Assembly (NCBI GenBank): GCA_002494625.1
Contig: DACH01000003.1
Span: forward strand, 1 to 64,000
Source: Archaeoglobus sp. UBA234
GTDB lineage: Archaea > Halobacteriota > Archaeoglobi > Archaeoglobales > Archaeoglobaceae
DNA: 64,000 bases
Direction of reading: 5' to 3'
Below the pieces are notes generated by a model. It did not search any database. It was not told where the DNA came from and was given only the letters and a program-made list of their open reading frames with translations. Below are positions 26,552-35,131 of this stretch, piece by piece (the stretch's first letter is position 1; every line of letters starts with the position of its first letter). The position numbers and the translations under genes were made by a program.

Positions 26552-26673
26552 CGGCTCTAAGTGTGTTTTATTATATCAAGGAAATTAAAAAATCCGTAAC
26601 TCGAATAAGAATGTATCCTCAAAAAAGAAATTGCAAATGACAGAAAGAATCTTAAGACCAAGATGTCTATAGA

Positions 26674-27228
26674 CTAAACAGGTATATCTATACCGAGCTG
26701 TTTTATCAGAAAGTCATAGAGGATAATGATTATTCCAGCAATAAAAAGAAAGACAATTATCTGATAGATGTTCTTGTGGCTTCTATACTTCGAATGGTGA
26801 GCATCCAAGGTCATGTCATAGAGTTCATCAGCAAGGTGAATTGAAAGAAATGTTCCTGTAGCTGAGAGGGCAATTATACTCCAGAAAGGGTACGGTTGAA
26901 TCAGAATGTGATGGAATACCATCAAAACAAAGGTTTTGCTGTAAATTTCCGGAAAAGTAAAGAAAAAGTAAATGTTTGAGAGAATAGCAATAAACCAGAC
27001 GATTATTTCAGAATAAAGCATTCTGAGTCCGGATAATAACCTGACCGGAAAATCAAGAAGAAATCCGGCATCCGCTATGGGCGTGCATAACACAAAGAAG
27101 GACCATGTAAGAAGGGTTATTGCGAAGCCATCCCTTGCCCCATATCTATAAGATACAAAGCTGAAATAGAAAACCACAATCATCAACAGAAGCAGAAATT
27201 TTAACATTCTCGACCGGTAATCCTGCAT
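26674..27228 (-). CDS. Conserved membrane protein, unknown function
   Basis: Not recognised. 184 residues with about five membrane helices (residues 9-28, 33-52, 72-92, 100-130, 155-178). An odd charged loop LADELYDMTLDAHHSKYRSHKN lies between the fourth and fifth spans, with two adjacent His residues. No signal peptide or catalytic motif. It stands alone between taw1 and the EamA gene. Confidence 0.7.
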   Translation of the reverse strand: MQDYRSRMLKFLLLLMIVVFYFSFVSYRYGARDGFAITLLTWSFFVLCTPIADAGFLLDFPVRLLSGLRMLYSEIIVWFIAILSNIYFFFTFPEIYSKTFVLMVFHHILIQPYPFWSIIALSATGTFLSIHLADELYDMTLDAHHSKYRSHKNIYQIIVFLFIAGIIIILYDFLIKQLGIDIPV

Positions 27229-27317
27229 GTTTATTTTTTTGATTCTGGAGTATATTTTTCTTTCCTCTAATATGATCTCTTTTAGCCCGATAAATTCAAT
27301 AGAGTAGTTCTCTTTTA

Positions 27318-28181
27318 TTATCCCAGAATCACCATTAAAACCCCGAGGAAAGAGAGAAGTGTTCCTGCAATGATTTTTACCGTCAATTTTTCTCTGAGAA
27401 TGGTTGATGCAAAGAAAGCGGAAATTACGGGATACGTTGAGGATATCGGAGCTACCTTAGCGGAACCCGCAAGCCTTATCGCCTCAACAAAGGCATAGTT
27501 ACTCACAACCAGAACAATCATTCCACCAATTCCAATCCAGATTGCTGAGTGTCTGTTGAATACAAAGCCCTTTTTTGAAGCGATACCCACAACAAGAAGA
27601 GATGCAATGGCAAATCTGAAGCCCGCTACAGCCTCTGATGGAAGATATAGAGTGAGATACTCAAGAATGGCTATGCTTACCGACCAGCAAACTGCAGCCA
27701 GGATTGCAAGCATTATGCCTTTCTTTGATTCTCTACTTTCTCCATTCTCAGAAATAAGTTTTATGGCTATTATAATGACGACTGTCCCCGCAATCAACAA
27801 TGGAGTTGGATTTCTGTTGTAAACTAAAAAAGCCCACAGTGCAACGAAAAGAGGGTATGTGGAGCTTACGGGCACAGCCCTTGAAACACCGATTTCATTC
27901 AGAGATGCAAGATACAGAAGGTCTCCTGCAAAAAAGGCAAAAAATGCAGAGACAAACATCCAGAATATAAGTACCGGGTTTAAAGTTAAAAGGGAGCTGA
28001 GAAAACTGCCATTTACTAACATAAGAATAAAAAATCCGATTGCAGTGAACCCCGTTCTCATGAAATTACCCGACCATATATCCGTTGTTTCAAGACCTTT
28101 CTTGTAAATTGTAGCTCCAGCTGCCCAGAAAAAGGAAGAGATGATTGCGAGCAGTGAACCATAAAGTTCGTTTGTGAGCAT
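27318..28181 (-). CDS. EamA/DMT-superfamily transporter
   Basis: A 287-residue ten-span transporter with two tandem EamA halves: LLAIISSFFWAAGATIYKKGL at the start and IMLAILAAVCWSVSIAILEY at the middle. The PISSTYPVISAFFAS segment before helix 9 matches the PVSSTYPLFVALWAF segment of the first half, showing the internal duplication. Substrate unknown (metabolite exporter or importer). Downstream of the 5S rRNA on the same strand but separated by a T-rich stretch. Confidence 0.85.
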   Translation of the reverse strand: MLTNELYGSLLAIISSFFWAAGATIYKKGLETTDIWSGNFMRTGFTAIGFFILMLVNGSFLSSLLTLNPVLIFWMFVSAFFAFFAGDLLYLASLNEIGVSRAVPVSSTYPLFVALWAFLVYNRNPTPLLIAGTVVIIIAIKLISENGESRESKKGIMLAILAAVCWSVSIAILEYLTLYLPSEAVAGFRFAIASLLVVGIASKKGFVFNRHSAIWIGIGGMIVLVVSNYAFVEAIRLAGSAKVAPISSTYPVISAFFASTILREKLTVKIIAGTLLSFLGVLMVILG

Positions 28182-28238
28182 GGAAGGAATAGCTCGATGA
28201 GATGGATAATAAAGCTTTTTATTTCAAACAGAAAGGAA

Positions 28239-28359
28239 GCCGACAGCTTCCGTGGTTCCCGTGCCCTCTCGGAACACAGTACAGCACGGAACGGAACGGG
28301 GCTTAACTTCCGGGTTCGGAATGAGTCCGGGTGTTTCCCCCGATCCTATGGCCGTCGGC
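28239..28359 (-). rRNA. rrf: 5S ribosomal RNA
   Basis: Read on the minus strand the RNA starts GCCGACGGCCATAG and ends GAAGCTGTCGGC; the two ends pair over nine bases (helix I). Inside are the universally conserved CCGAACCCGGAAGTTAAGC loop B/C block and GAGAGGGCACGGG near the 3' side. Length 121 nt. It is not next to 16S or 23S rRNA genes, so it is an orphan 5S gene with its own promoter, as described for Archaeoglobales. Confidence 0.95.
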
Positions 28360-28378
28360 AAAAATAACCTTACAAAAT

Positions 28379-28390
28379 CGATATATATAG
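28379..28390 (-). promoter_or_regulatory. TATA box of the 5S rRNA gene
   Basis: On the minus strand CTATATATATCG lies about 25 nt upstream of the 5S 5' end at 28359, the ideal archaeal spacing. Confidence 0.7.
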
Positions 28391-28437
28391 CTTGTGGTGG
28401 CATAGGTTATTCAGATTTTAATCTCCCAGGATAAAAT

Positions 28438-29118
28438 TTAAATTTCTCTCATCAGCTTTTGATATTTTTCAATCTTGATTTCATCATACTGTACAAACCA
28501 GGTCATCCAGCAGAGCTCTATACTCCGGTATCCTGTTATTTTTGAGAGCTCTTCAACCCAGAGGATAAACTCAATATCATCCTGTGGTGGTTCAATTCCC
28601 GTATCGCTTACAATGGATGATAGAACCCTCCTCACTATCTTGTCCGGCATTACTGTATCAATGCCCCCCATCATTCTGAGATACTGATATGTATTGATTC
28701 CTACCCCTCTCACACTTCCTATGGGGTCTTTTCTCCAGCTTTGCAGCCCGGAATTTGCAGCCCATCTTCTCAATGCCTTCCTGTCATCAATGTCAAGCTT
28801 TGAAAGATAATTCATAACTTCCCTTGCCACACTCCAGCTCCTTCTGTTTTTCCAGACAGAGAGCAGAGTCTCTTCAGGTAATTCTAAGAAATCTGCCATT
28901 TTTTCAATCCCGTAATCTTCCAGCAAATTTCTGAGTCTTAAAACTGCAGGTACAACAACATTAAAGTAGTTTATACCTATGGAAACGAAGGCAGCATCAG
29001 CAACCATCAGAATGACATTTCCACCATACCTTTTTGTTTCAAGGCATCTGTTGCAGAAGTGCGATAATTCTGGAACTTTCGATGCAAGATTTCTAACCTT
29101 TTCCTTCAGTGGCTCCAT
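28438..29118 (-). CDS. HhH domain protein, possible DNA glycosylase-like
   Basis: 226 residues, mainly helical. Residues about 135-170 read SVRGVGINTYQYLRMMGGID followed by TVMPDKIVRRVL, which resembles the helix-hairpin-helix plus Asp of HhH-GPD base-excision glycosylases (PGVG...TA...D.HV.R). No FeS cysteine cluster is present at the C terminus; two Cys (FCNRC) occur near residue 21-25. Lesion specificity cannot be predicted, and it could be an inactive relative. The gene is single, downstream of paaK on the same strand with a 50-nt gap. Confidence 0.65.
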   Translation of the reverse strand: MEPLKEKVRNLASKVPELSHFCNRCLETKRYGGNVILMVADAAFVSIGINYFNVVVPAVLRLRNLLEDYGIEKMADFLELPEETLLSVWKNRRSWSVAREVMNYLSKLDIDDRKALRRWAANSGLQSWRKDPIGSVRGVGINTYQYLRMMGGIDTVMPDKIVRRVLSSIVSDTGIEPPQDDIEFILWVEELSKITGYRSIELCWMTWFVQYDEIKIEKYQKLMREI

Positions 29119-29168
29119 AAATCTAAATTTTCACAGGGTAAAAATAAATTTCATCCCAAGAGGGGTTT

Positions 29169-30539
29169 TCAGAGAGAATCTCTCAAATCCACCAGCCTTT
29201 TTGATTTCAGTGCAAATCTCTCTATGGTTCCTTTCTCAACGAGTTCAACATTTGTTCTCAGGTTAAGTTCTTTGTAAAGCTCTCTTTGCACTTTACTCTG
29301 AATTTTTGCAAAGTCTGATAGTTCTCCTGTAAAAACTTCGTCCCTCATCTCCACTCTTACCGTAATCTCATCGAGAGAGCCATTTCTCGTTATCAAAACC
29401 TGAAAATGATCTCCTACCTCAGAAATCCTCATCAGAACATCCTCTATCTGACTCGGAAACACATTGATGCCTCTTACAACAACCATGTCATCACTTCTTC
29501 CAAGAATTCTGTGTATCCGGGGATGTGTTCTGCCACATGAGCATTTTCCTTCATCCATTATGTAGGTTATATCACCAGTTCTGTATCTGATGAGAGGCAG
29601 AGCTTCCTTTGTCAGAGGCGTAAGAACAAGTTCCCCCTTTTCACCCTCTCCAACGGGTTCAAGGGTTTCCGGATCCACTATTTCAATGAAATAGTGATCA
29701 GCCCAGATATGGAGTCCATTCTGCTCCTCACACTCAAAGGCAACTCCCGGACCATTCATCTCACTCAGGCCATAGGAATCAAATGCCCTTATGCCAAAGG
29801 CATCTTCCAGCCTTTTTCTCGTGTTCTCACTCCATGGTTCAGCTCCAAAACATCCAATTCTCAGCCCAATCTCATCAGGCTGTATATCCATTGATTCGGC
29901 AACCTCTTTAATGTGGAGAGCGTAACTGGGGGTAGCGTGTATGGCTGTGGTTCCGAAATCGAGCATGTACTGTACCTGCTTCTCTGTATTTCCAGTGCCT
30001 GAAGGCACAACCATCGCTCCGATCCTCTCTGCTGCATAGTGAAAGCCCAGACCTCCTGTAAAGAATGTGTAGCTGACCATGTTCTGAAAAACATCATCCT
30101 TCCTCACACCAACCATGTAAAGGCATCTTGCAACCATATTTATCCAGTTATTGAGGTCTTTTTCAGTGTATCCAACAACCTTTGGCTTTCCTGATGTGCC
30201 CGATGATGTGTGTATTCTCACCACCCTCTTTTTATCCACAGCAAATAGCCCGAAGGGGTAATTCTCCCTCAAATCCTCCTTCACAGTGAAAGGGAGCTTT
30301 GATATATCTTCTCTTCCCTTAATATCTCCAGGCTTGATCTCAGCCTCTCTGAAAAGTCTGTGATAGAAAGGAACATTTTCATAGGCATTTCTGAGAGTTG
30401 CTTTAAGTCTTTTAAGCTGTAATTCCTCCAGTTCTTTTTCAGGTATCACTTCTTCTCTTTCCCAGTACCTCTCCGAATAGACCATGTATCTATGCCACAA
30501 ACTGGCATGGGATATAAGCTTTTTGATGTTTTTCTTCAA
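29169..30539 (-). CDS. paaK: Phenylacetate-CoA ligase / coenzyme F390 synthetase-like enzyme
   Basis: Adenylate-forming enzyme of 456 residues, PaaK type. The P-loop-like THTSSGTSGKPKVVGYT (here IHTSSGTSGKPK) lies near residue 112, followed by SYGLSEMNGPGVAFEC near 240 and YRTGDITYIM near 325. A CSCGRTHPRIHRI motif precedes GRSDDMVVVRGINVFPSQIE in the C-terminal lid. In archaea the family includes both aryl-CoA ligases and F390 synthetases that adenylate F420, so the substrate is open. A second, shorter paralog lies at 51958-53202. Confidence 0.85.
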   Translation of the reverse strand: MKKNIKKLISHASLWHRYMVYSERYWEREEVIPEKELEELQLKRLKATLRNAYENVPFYHRLFREAEIKPGDIKGREDISKLPFTVKEDLRENYPFGLFAVDKKRVVRIHTSSGTSGKPKVVGYTEKDLNNWINMVARCLYMVGVRKDDVFQNMVSYTFFTGGLGFHYAAERIGAMVVPSGTGNTEKQVQYMLDFGTTAIHATPSYALHIKEVAESMDIQPDEIGLRIGCFGAEPWSENTRKRLEDAFGIRAFDSYGLSEMNGPGVAFECEEQNGLHIWADHYFIEIVDPETLEPVGEGEKGELVLTPLTKEALPLIRYRTGDITYIMDEGKCSCGRTHPRIHRILGRSDDMVVVRGINVFPSQIEDVLMRISEVGDHFQVLITRNGSLDEITVRVEMRDEVFTGELSDFAKIQSKVQRELYKELNLRTNVELVEKGTIERFALKSKRLVDLRDSL

Positions 30540-30575
30540 GATTTTAAATTAAAAAAGATTGAAGCAAACCTGCAC

Positions 30576-30965
30576 TCAAACCCTGAACTCCGCTTTCTTC
30601 ATAATCTGACCATTAATTCTCAGGATAACTTTATAATCTCCTTTATCCAGTTTTCCAAGATTTATTGACTGATTAAAGTTGGTTACAACCTGAGCACAGA
30701 CCTTTTGAGATGGTGGAGAATATGAGAAGTCAAGGTAGTACTCATTTCCCCTCACCTGCTTACCCACATATTCAACCCGATGACAGGGTGTTGGCAGAGA
30801 CATCAACACATTCACAATCCATCCCTCTTCAGTTTGAAGTATCAGAATCTTCGGCTCCGAGATGAGTTTTACAGGCTTTTTCTCTTCCCCACCTATGCAT
30901 CCCGAAAGAACCACCACAATAATCATGAGAAGCGGAAAGCCTTTCAGCAGGTATCTCCTATCCAT
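30576..30965 (-). CDS. Putative lipoprotein
   Basis: A 129-residue secreted protein with a positively charged start (MDRRYLLKGFP), a hydrophobic stretch and a lipobox LSGC at about residues 21-24, followed by GGEEKKPVK. The mature part is a small beta-rich domain (LRINGQIMKKAEFRV at its end). No function recognised. ATG 30965 has GGGA upstream; the TTG 15 nt earlier is less likely. Last gene after paaK; not clearly co-transcribed. Confidence 0.7.
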   Translation of the reverse strand: MDRRYLLKGFPLLMIIVVVLSGCIGGEEKKPVKLISEPKILILQTEEGWIVNVLMSLPTPCHRVEYVGKQVRGNEYYLDFSYSPPSQKVCAQVVTNFNQSINLGKLDKGDYKVILRINGQIMKKAEFRV

Positions 30966-31048
30966 TGGTTTCCCTTTCAAAATCTCTTATTTAACATTTT
31001 CTTTCAGCTTTCAGTAAAAAGTTTTGAGATATGCAGATGAGGTCTTGA

Positions 31049-31090
31049 TAAGAATCAAACTGCATGGTTCTGGTAAGAATTAAATTGCAT
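31049..31090 (+). repeat. Two 17-bp direct repeats upstream of the Mth938-like gene
   Basis: TAAGAATCAAACTGCAT at 31049-31065 and TAAGAATTAAATTGCAT at 31074-31090 differ at two positions and are offset by 25 bp. They end 21 bp before the start of the next gene and overlap its likely TATA region, so they could be a tandem operator. Confidence 0.55.
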
Positions 31091-31111
31091 TCATTCCATT
31101 ATACTACTAAC

Positions 31112-31456
31112 ATGAGAGTGGAGCAATACGATTTCGGAAGAATAGTCATAGAAGGAAAAACATATACATCAGATATCATTCTTGGAGATGAGGTGTTAAA
31201 CTCAAGCTGGTGGAGAAAAGAGGGCCATAGAGTGCAGATAGAGGATATCAAGGAAATTCTGGATTATAATCCTGAAGTCGTTGTTTTCGGAACGGGGTAT
31301 CATGGTATAGTCAGAGTGAATGACGATGTGCTGAATCTCCTCAGGGAAAGAGGGATTGAAGTTGAGCTTCATAGATCGAGTAATGCTGTAAAAAGGTTTA
31401 ATGAGCTTGTAGAAGCTGGAAAAAAGGTGGTACTTGCCGTTCATCTAACCTGCTAA
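31112..31456 (+). CDS. Mth938-like domain protein (DUF498)
   Basis: 114 residues of the Mth938/AAMDC family. Landmarks are YDFGRIVIEGKTYTSDIIL, then SWWRKEGHRVQ near residue 35 and EVVVFGTGYHGIVRV near 60, ending AVHLTC. The fold is known; the biochemical role is not. ATG 31112 is chosen; the in-frame start at 31064 would read through the direct repeats. glyA follows 46 nt later with its own TATA-like box. Confidence 0.85.
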   Translation: MRVEQYDFGRIVIEGKTYTSDIILGDEVLNSSWWRKEGHRVQIEDIKEILDYNPEVVVFGTGYHGIVRVNDDVLNLLRERGIEVELHRSSNAVKRFNELVEAGKKVVLAVHLTC

Positions 31457-31502
31457 ACACCTATTAAGAAATTTTAAATAATCCTTACCTTGTTCATTTC
31501 TC

Positions 31503-32777
31503 ATGGGTTCAGATTTTTATGAAATGAGGGCTAAACTTGAAAATGCTGTTTTGAGACATCACGATTTTTACAGAAGTTCACTCCCTCTAATCGCAAGTGA
31601 GAATCTGACGAGTAGTTTTGTCAGAAGGTTCTATTCCTCAGATTTAGGTCACAGATATGCTGAGGGAAAGGTCGGAAAAAGATTTTACCAGGGCTGCGAG
31701 TTCATCGATGAGATAGAGGAGATGGCATTAAAGCTAACAAAAAAACTCTTTAACGCAGAGCATGCGAATGTACAGCCGATAAGTGGTGTTGTTGCTAACA
31801 TTGCAGCCTTTTTCGCATTAACAAAACCATCAGAAAGAGTTATGGCTTTATCTGTCCCCTGTGGTGGTCATATCTCACATGACAGAATTTCTGCTGCAGG
31901 TATAAGGGGTCTTGAGGTTGATTACTACCCCTTCAACTACGAAAATATGGAGATAGATATTGATAAAACTGCGAAGATTGCGAGGGAGAAAAACCCCCGT
32001 GTGTTCGTGCTCGGCTCAAGTCTCATTCTTTTCTCACAACCCGTTAAGGAGCTGGCAGAAATTGCCTCCGAACTGGATTCAAAAGTTATGTATGATGCAA
32101 GTCATGTCCTTGGACTGATTGCTGGAGGGGCGTTCCAGAACCCGATCCAGGAAGGTGCAGATGTTGTAACTGGCTCAACACATAAAACATTTTTTGGGCC
32201 CCAGAGAGCAATCATTCTCTCAAAGAAAGAGCTGGCAGACAGAGTTGATGATGCTGTTTTTCCAGGTGTTGTCAGCAACCACCACCTGAACACCTTAGCA
32301 GCCTATACAGCAGCTGCAATTGAAATGATGAGATTCGGGAAAGATTATGCAGAACAAACAGTTAAAAATGCTAAAAAGCTTGCAGAGAGTCTGTATAACC
32401 TTGGATTCAATGTTGTCGGTGAGAGCAGAGGGTTCACCGAATCTCATCAGGTTGCAGTTGATGTCAGGAAGATTGGAGGTGGTGAGAAGGTTGCAAAAAG
32501 CCTTGAAAGAATCAACATCATCCTGAACAAAAACCTTCTGCCATGGGATGATCTTTCAAAAACCATCAATCCGTCCGGTATAAGAATGGGTGTTCAGGAG
32601 ATTACCAGAGTGGGCATGAAAGAAGGTGAAATGGAAGAAATTGCAAAGATAATGTATGAACGATTGATGAAGAATGGAAATGAGAGAGTACTAAGGGAAA
32701 GAGTCATGGAGCTAAAATCCCGTTTCAGGACACTCAAATACACCTTTGAGGAAGAGGAAGCATATACCTGGGTTTAA
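31503..32777 (+). CDS. glyA: Serine hydroxymethyltransferase
   Basis: PLP enzyme interconverting serine and glycine while carrying one-carbon units on a pterin (tetrahydromethanopterin in many archaea). 424 residues, standard archaeal length. The PLP lysine is K228 in TGSTHKTFFGPQRA. SENLTSSFVR, HRYAEGKVGKRFYQG and MYDASHVLGL are diagnostic blocks. A TTTTAAATAA box lies 27 nt before ATG with no ribosome site, so the mRNA is likely leaderless. Confidence 0.95.
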   Translation: MGSDFYEMRAKLENAVLRHHDFYRSSLPLIASENLTSSFVRRFYSSDLGHRYAEGKVGKRFYQGCEFIDEIEEMALKLTKKLFNAEHANVQPISGVVANIAAFFALTKPSERVMALSVPCGGHISHDRISAAGIRGLEVDYYPFNYENMEIDIDKTAKIAREKNPRVFVLGSSLILFSQPVKELAEIASELDSKVMYDASHVLGLIAGGAFQNPIQEGADVVTGSTHKTFFGPQRAIILSKKELADRVDDAVFPGVVSNHHLNTLAAYTAAAIEMMRFGKDYAEQTVKNAKKLAESLYNLGFNVVGESRGFTESHQVAVDVRKIGGGEKVAKSLERINIILNKNLLPWDDLSKTINPSGIRMGVQEITRVGMKEGEMEEIAKIMYERLMKNGNERVLRERVMELKSRFRTLKYTFEEEEAYTWV

Positions 32778-33103
32778 ACGGATCTGGATTTAAATCGTCC
32801 AATTGAGAATTGAAAAATAAAGTATAAGCAGTCCAAACTCCAGCCATCTGCTTTTTTACCAGCCAATATTCTAAGGGGCGGGATTTAGAGATTTTGAATA
32901 ATCCTGAATCCCAGATATCCGGATGGTTACTATCAGAAAAGTTTTTAAAATGCAGTGCCTACTGCAAAACCCTAAGAAAAAATTTAAATCCCAATCGATA
33001 GAACCGGGATTAGTATCCGACAAAAAAAACCAAAAACATAAATATCAACATCTCATGGGTGTTAAGCCAGCCCATTGCTAACAAAGATAACTGTTGTGAG
33101 AAC
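32778..33103. other. Gene-less stretch with several inverted repeats
   Basis: No ORF. It holds GGGATT 32880-32885 paired with AATCCC 32907-32912, a perfect 6-bp hairpin TGCAGT-GCCT-ACTGCA at 32951-32966, and AATCCC 32987-32992 paired with GGGATT 33006-33011. A TATA-like TTTTTAAAA lies just before the middle hairpin at 32942-32950. It could be a structured leader or an RNA gene upstream of the coiled-coil gene. Confidence 0.45.
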
Positions 33104-33964
33104 ATGATGCTGGAAAAACTGATAGAAAGGAAGGAGCAACTTGAAAAGGAGCTTCAGGAGCTTTCTAAAAAGCGTGATACCCTTAACAAAGAGGCGAGAG
33201 AGTACGTTGATAAAAGAGACAAGCTCAATTCAGAGTTCAAGGAGCTTCTGGCAAAGGTAAAGGAGATCAAGGCGAAGAGGGATGAGCATAACCAGAAGGC
33301 AAAGGAGATCAAGGCAAAAAGAAACGCTGTGCACAGAGAGATAGATAAGCTATACCGTGAGCTCGATAAACTTAGAAGAAACCTCGACAGAGGCGGAAGA
33401 CCTCTCGGTGAAATCGAGAAGGAAATAAGAAAGCTTGAGTTCCGACAGCAGACCGCAGTTCTTACAATCGACAAAGAAAGAGCGCTTGTTGAGAGAATTG
33501 CAAAACTGAAAAAGGAGCTTGAAGAAAGAAAATACCAGCTTGAGAGACATGAAGAGTTCAAAAAACTCATAAGTAAGATTAGGGAGTTAAAGGAGGAGGC
33601 AAGAAAACTCCACCAGCAGATGCTTGAGTATGTCGAGAAAGCTGATGAGTACCATGCAGAGATGACAAGGACATTCAAGCTCATAGACGAGAAAAGAGAG
33701 GAAGCTGACAGAATGCATGAAATGTTCATAAACAGTAAGAAAGAGGCAGATAAGCTCCATAACGAAACTATCAAGATAAGAAAAGACTTGAAGGATTTGG
33801 ACAAAGTTATAAAAGCCCTCAAAGCAAAGCAGGCGAAAAGCAAGGTTGACAGAGAAAAGGAAGAGTTGATGAGAAGAGCAAGAGAAGTTTATGAAATGTT
33901 CAGGAAGGGAGAGAAACTCGAAACGGAAGATTTGCTGCTTCTCCAAAGAGCAGGGCTCATATAA
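33104..33964 (+). CDS. Long coiled-coil protein (COG1340-like)
   Basis: 286 residues, almost entirely charged heptad repeats: EKLIERKEQLEKELQELSKK onward, with two near-identical KEIKAKR repeats near residues 52-70. The C terminus is a short conserved helix-turn (EMFRKGEKLETEDLLLLQRA). This matches a widespread archaeal family of uncharacterised coiled-coil proteins; an SMC-like or ribosome-associated role is only speculation. ATG 33104 follows GTTGTGAGAAC; a longer frame from 33059 lacks support. Confidence 0.8.
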   Translation: MMLEKLIERKEQLEKELQELSKKRDTLNKEAREYVDKRDKLNSEFKELLAKVKEIKAKRDEHNQKAKEIKAKRNAVHREIDKLYRELDKLRRNLDRGGRPLGEIEKEIRKLEFRQQTAVLTIDKERALVERIAKLKKELEERKYQLERHEEFKKLISKIRELKEEARKLHQQMLEYVEKADEYHAEMTRTFKLIDEKREEADRMHEMFINSKKEADKLHNETIKIRKDLKDLDKVIKALKAKQAKSKVDREKEELMRRAREVYEMFRKGEKLETEDLLLLQRAGLI

Positions 33965-33968
33965 TTTT

Positions 33969-34559
33969 TTATCTTTTTCTCAAAACGATCTCATGTAAGA
34001 ATCTGTTAGTCTCATAGACAGGTGACTGAAACTTTTTTCCGTAATGCTGAAAGAGATTTCCACAGCCTGAAAAAGGGCTTATCAAACCCGCACCCTTAAG
34101 TTCCGATATCACAACTCCCCCATCTCTTCCGTATTTCTCAGAAACTTTCACGATCGAATTTCCACAGACAAGATACCTCTCTGACTCCCCTATAATCTCA
34201 AGAAAAATTCTGTAAAATTCCTCCGGATTTCTTTCACCTATTTTTCTGAAATAATCGGTAATACATCTTTCCAGATTTACCTCTCCCTTTTCTGCCAGTT
34301 CAATGAAAATATCTCTCACAATGTATGGAATCTCAAGACATCCTGCAGAGATTATCCTGCTGTTCCAAGCAAGAGAGAAATTGACAGAATTTTTCGGTAC
34401 GGCAAGTCTGAAGTGGGAAAGAACGAGCAGAACCTCGGGATCAACAGCCTTAATGTAGCCTTTTTTTGCTCCTAAGATTAGCAACCTGATGGCTTCTTCA
34501 GCCTCTTCATCTTTCCCCAAAACATCACTTACGGTCTGAAGAGTTATAATCTCCGGCAT
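33969..34559 (-). CDS. Conserved hypothetical protein, last gene of a redox operon
   Basis: Not recognised. 196 residues, mixed alpha/beta, starting MPEIITLQTVSDVLGKDEEA. It contains four or five cysteines (AGCLEIP, ERCITDY, LVCGNS, SGCGNLF), unusual for a protein of this size here and compatible with redox or metal chemistry. It begins 7 nt after the stop of the ferredoxin gene, so it belongs to the trx-HTH-ferredoxin operon. Confidence 0.7.
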   Translation of the reverse strand: MPEIITLQTVSDVLGKDEEAEEAIRLLILGAKKGYIKAVDPEVLLVLSHFRLAVPKNSVNFSLAWNSRIISAGCLEIPYIVRDIFIELAEKGEVNLERCITDYFRKIGERNPEEFYRIFLEIIGESERYLVCGNSIVKVSEKYGRDGGVVISELKGAGLISPFSGCGNLFQHYGKKFQSPVYETNRFLHEIVLRKR

Positions 34560-34566
34560 GATCTTG

Positions 34567-34740
34567 TCAGTCCATCACCACAAGTGCTCCATAGGGACAG
34601 GCTTCAACACAGTCAAGGCATTCCAGGCATTTCTCTGAATCAATTTTTGCCACCTTAGATCCATTTCTCACTATAGCTCCAGTTTTACAAACCTTATCGC
34701 ATGTCCCGCATCCCTGGCAGCTCAGCACTGCGATTGTCAT
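34567..34740 (-). CDS. 2[4Fe-4S] ferredoxin-like protein
   Basis: A 57-residue low-potential electron carrier. Two cluster-binding motifs are clear: CQGCGTCDKVC at residues 8-18 and CLECLDCVEACP at 38-49, both CX2CX2CX3C, the second ending in the usual Pro. Its start codon overlaps the stop of the HTH gene (ATGA), so the two are translationally coupled, and it leads 7 nt later to an unknown protein. Confidence 0.9.
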   Translation of the reverse strand: MTIAVLSCQGCGTCDKVCKTGAIVRNGSKVAKIDSEKCLECLDCVEACPYGALVVMD

Positions 34741-35120
34741 CTCATCCTGACCTCAGCCTTCCGGCTTATTTCAATGAACTCCTCAATTACCTCCTTCATC
34801 CTTCTGTACCATCTCTCCAAAAGATTGAGCATTTCCTGTACCATTCTTTCTATGTTTTCAGCCCTGTAAACATAGTAGTATCCTCCATCCTCGATTGTCT
34901 TCTTTTCCCTTACAACAATCCCTGCCATCATCATTTTCTGAAGGGATTTGTAAACTGCATTTTCTCCCTTCTTTATTTCTCTGCTGATTTTCTCGATTCT
35001 TGTGGGTCCAAGCTTTCTGAGAGTATTGAATATGGCTATATCTGCCTCATTCAGCCCATAGAAGCACTCTAAGACATTATCACAGTTCAACCTGTCTATA
35101 GCCTCTTTTATCGACTTCAT
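34737..35120 (-). CDS. Winged-helix transcriptional regulator (TrmB/MarR-like) with N-terminal Cys pair
   Basis: 127 residues. The DNA-binding domain is NEADIAIFNTLRKLGPTRIE, then ISREIKKGENAVYKSLQKMM and the wing GGYYYVYRAE. The C-terminal half is a long amphipathic helix (QEMLNLLERWYRRMKEVIEE), probably for dimerisation. Cys13 and Cys19 (CX5C) flank the start of the HTH, which could act as a thiol switch; the gene sits between thioredoxin and ferredoxin genes. This regulatory idea is inference. Confidence 0.8.
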   Translation of the reverse strand: MKSIKEAIDRLNCDNVLECFYGLNEADIAIFNTLRKLGPTRIEKISREIKKGENAVYKSLQKMMMAGIVVREKKTIEDGGYYYVYRAENIERMVQEMLNLLERWYRRMKEVIEEFIEISRKAEVRMR

Positions 35121-35131
35121 AAAAATGAGGT

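Noticed and set aside
28252..28434. Short plus-strand ORF in the 5S region
   Set aside because: Covers the 5S rRNA on the opposite strand.
33154..33843. Minus-strand Ser/Leu-rich ORF over the coiled-coil gene
   Set aside because: Antisense of Glu/Lys-rich heptads always yields Ser/Leu/Phe-rich open frames; no independent evidence.
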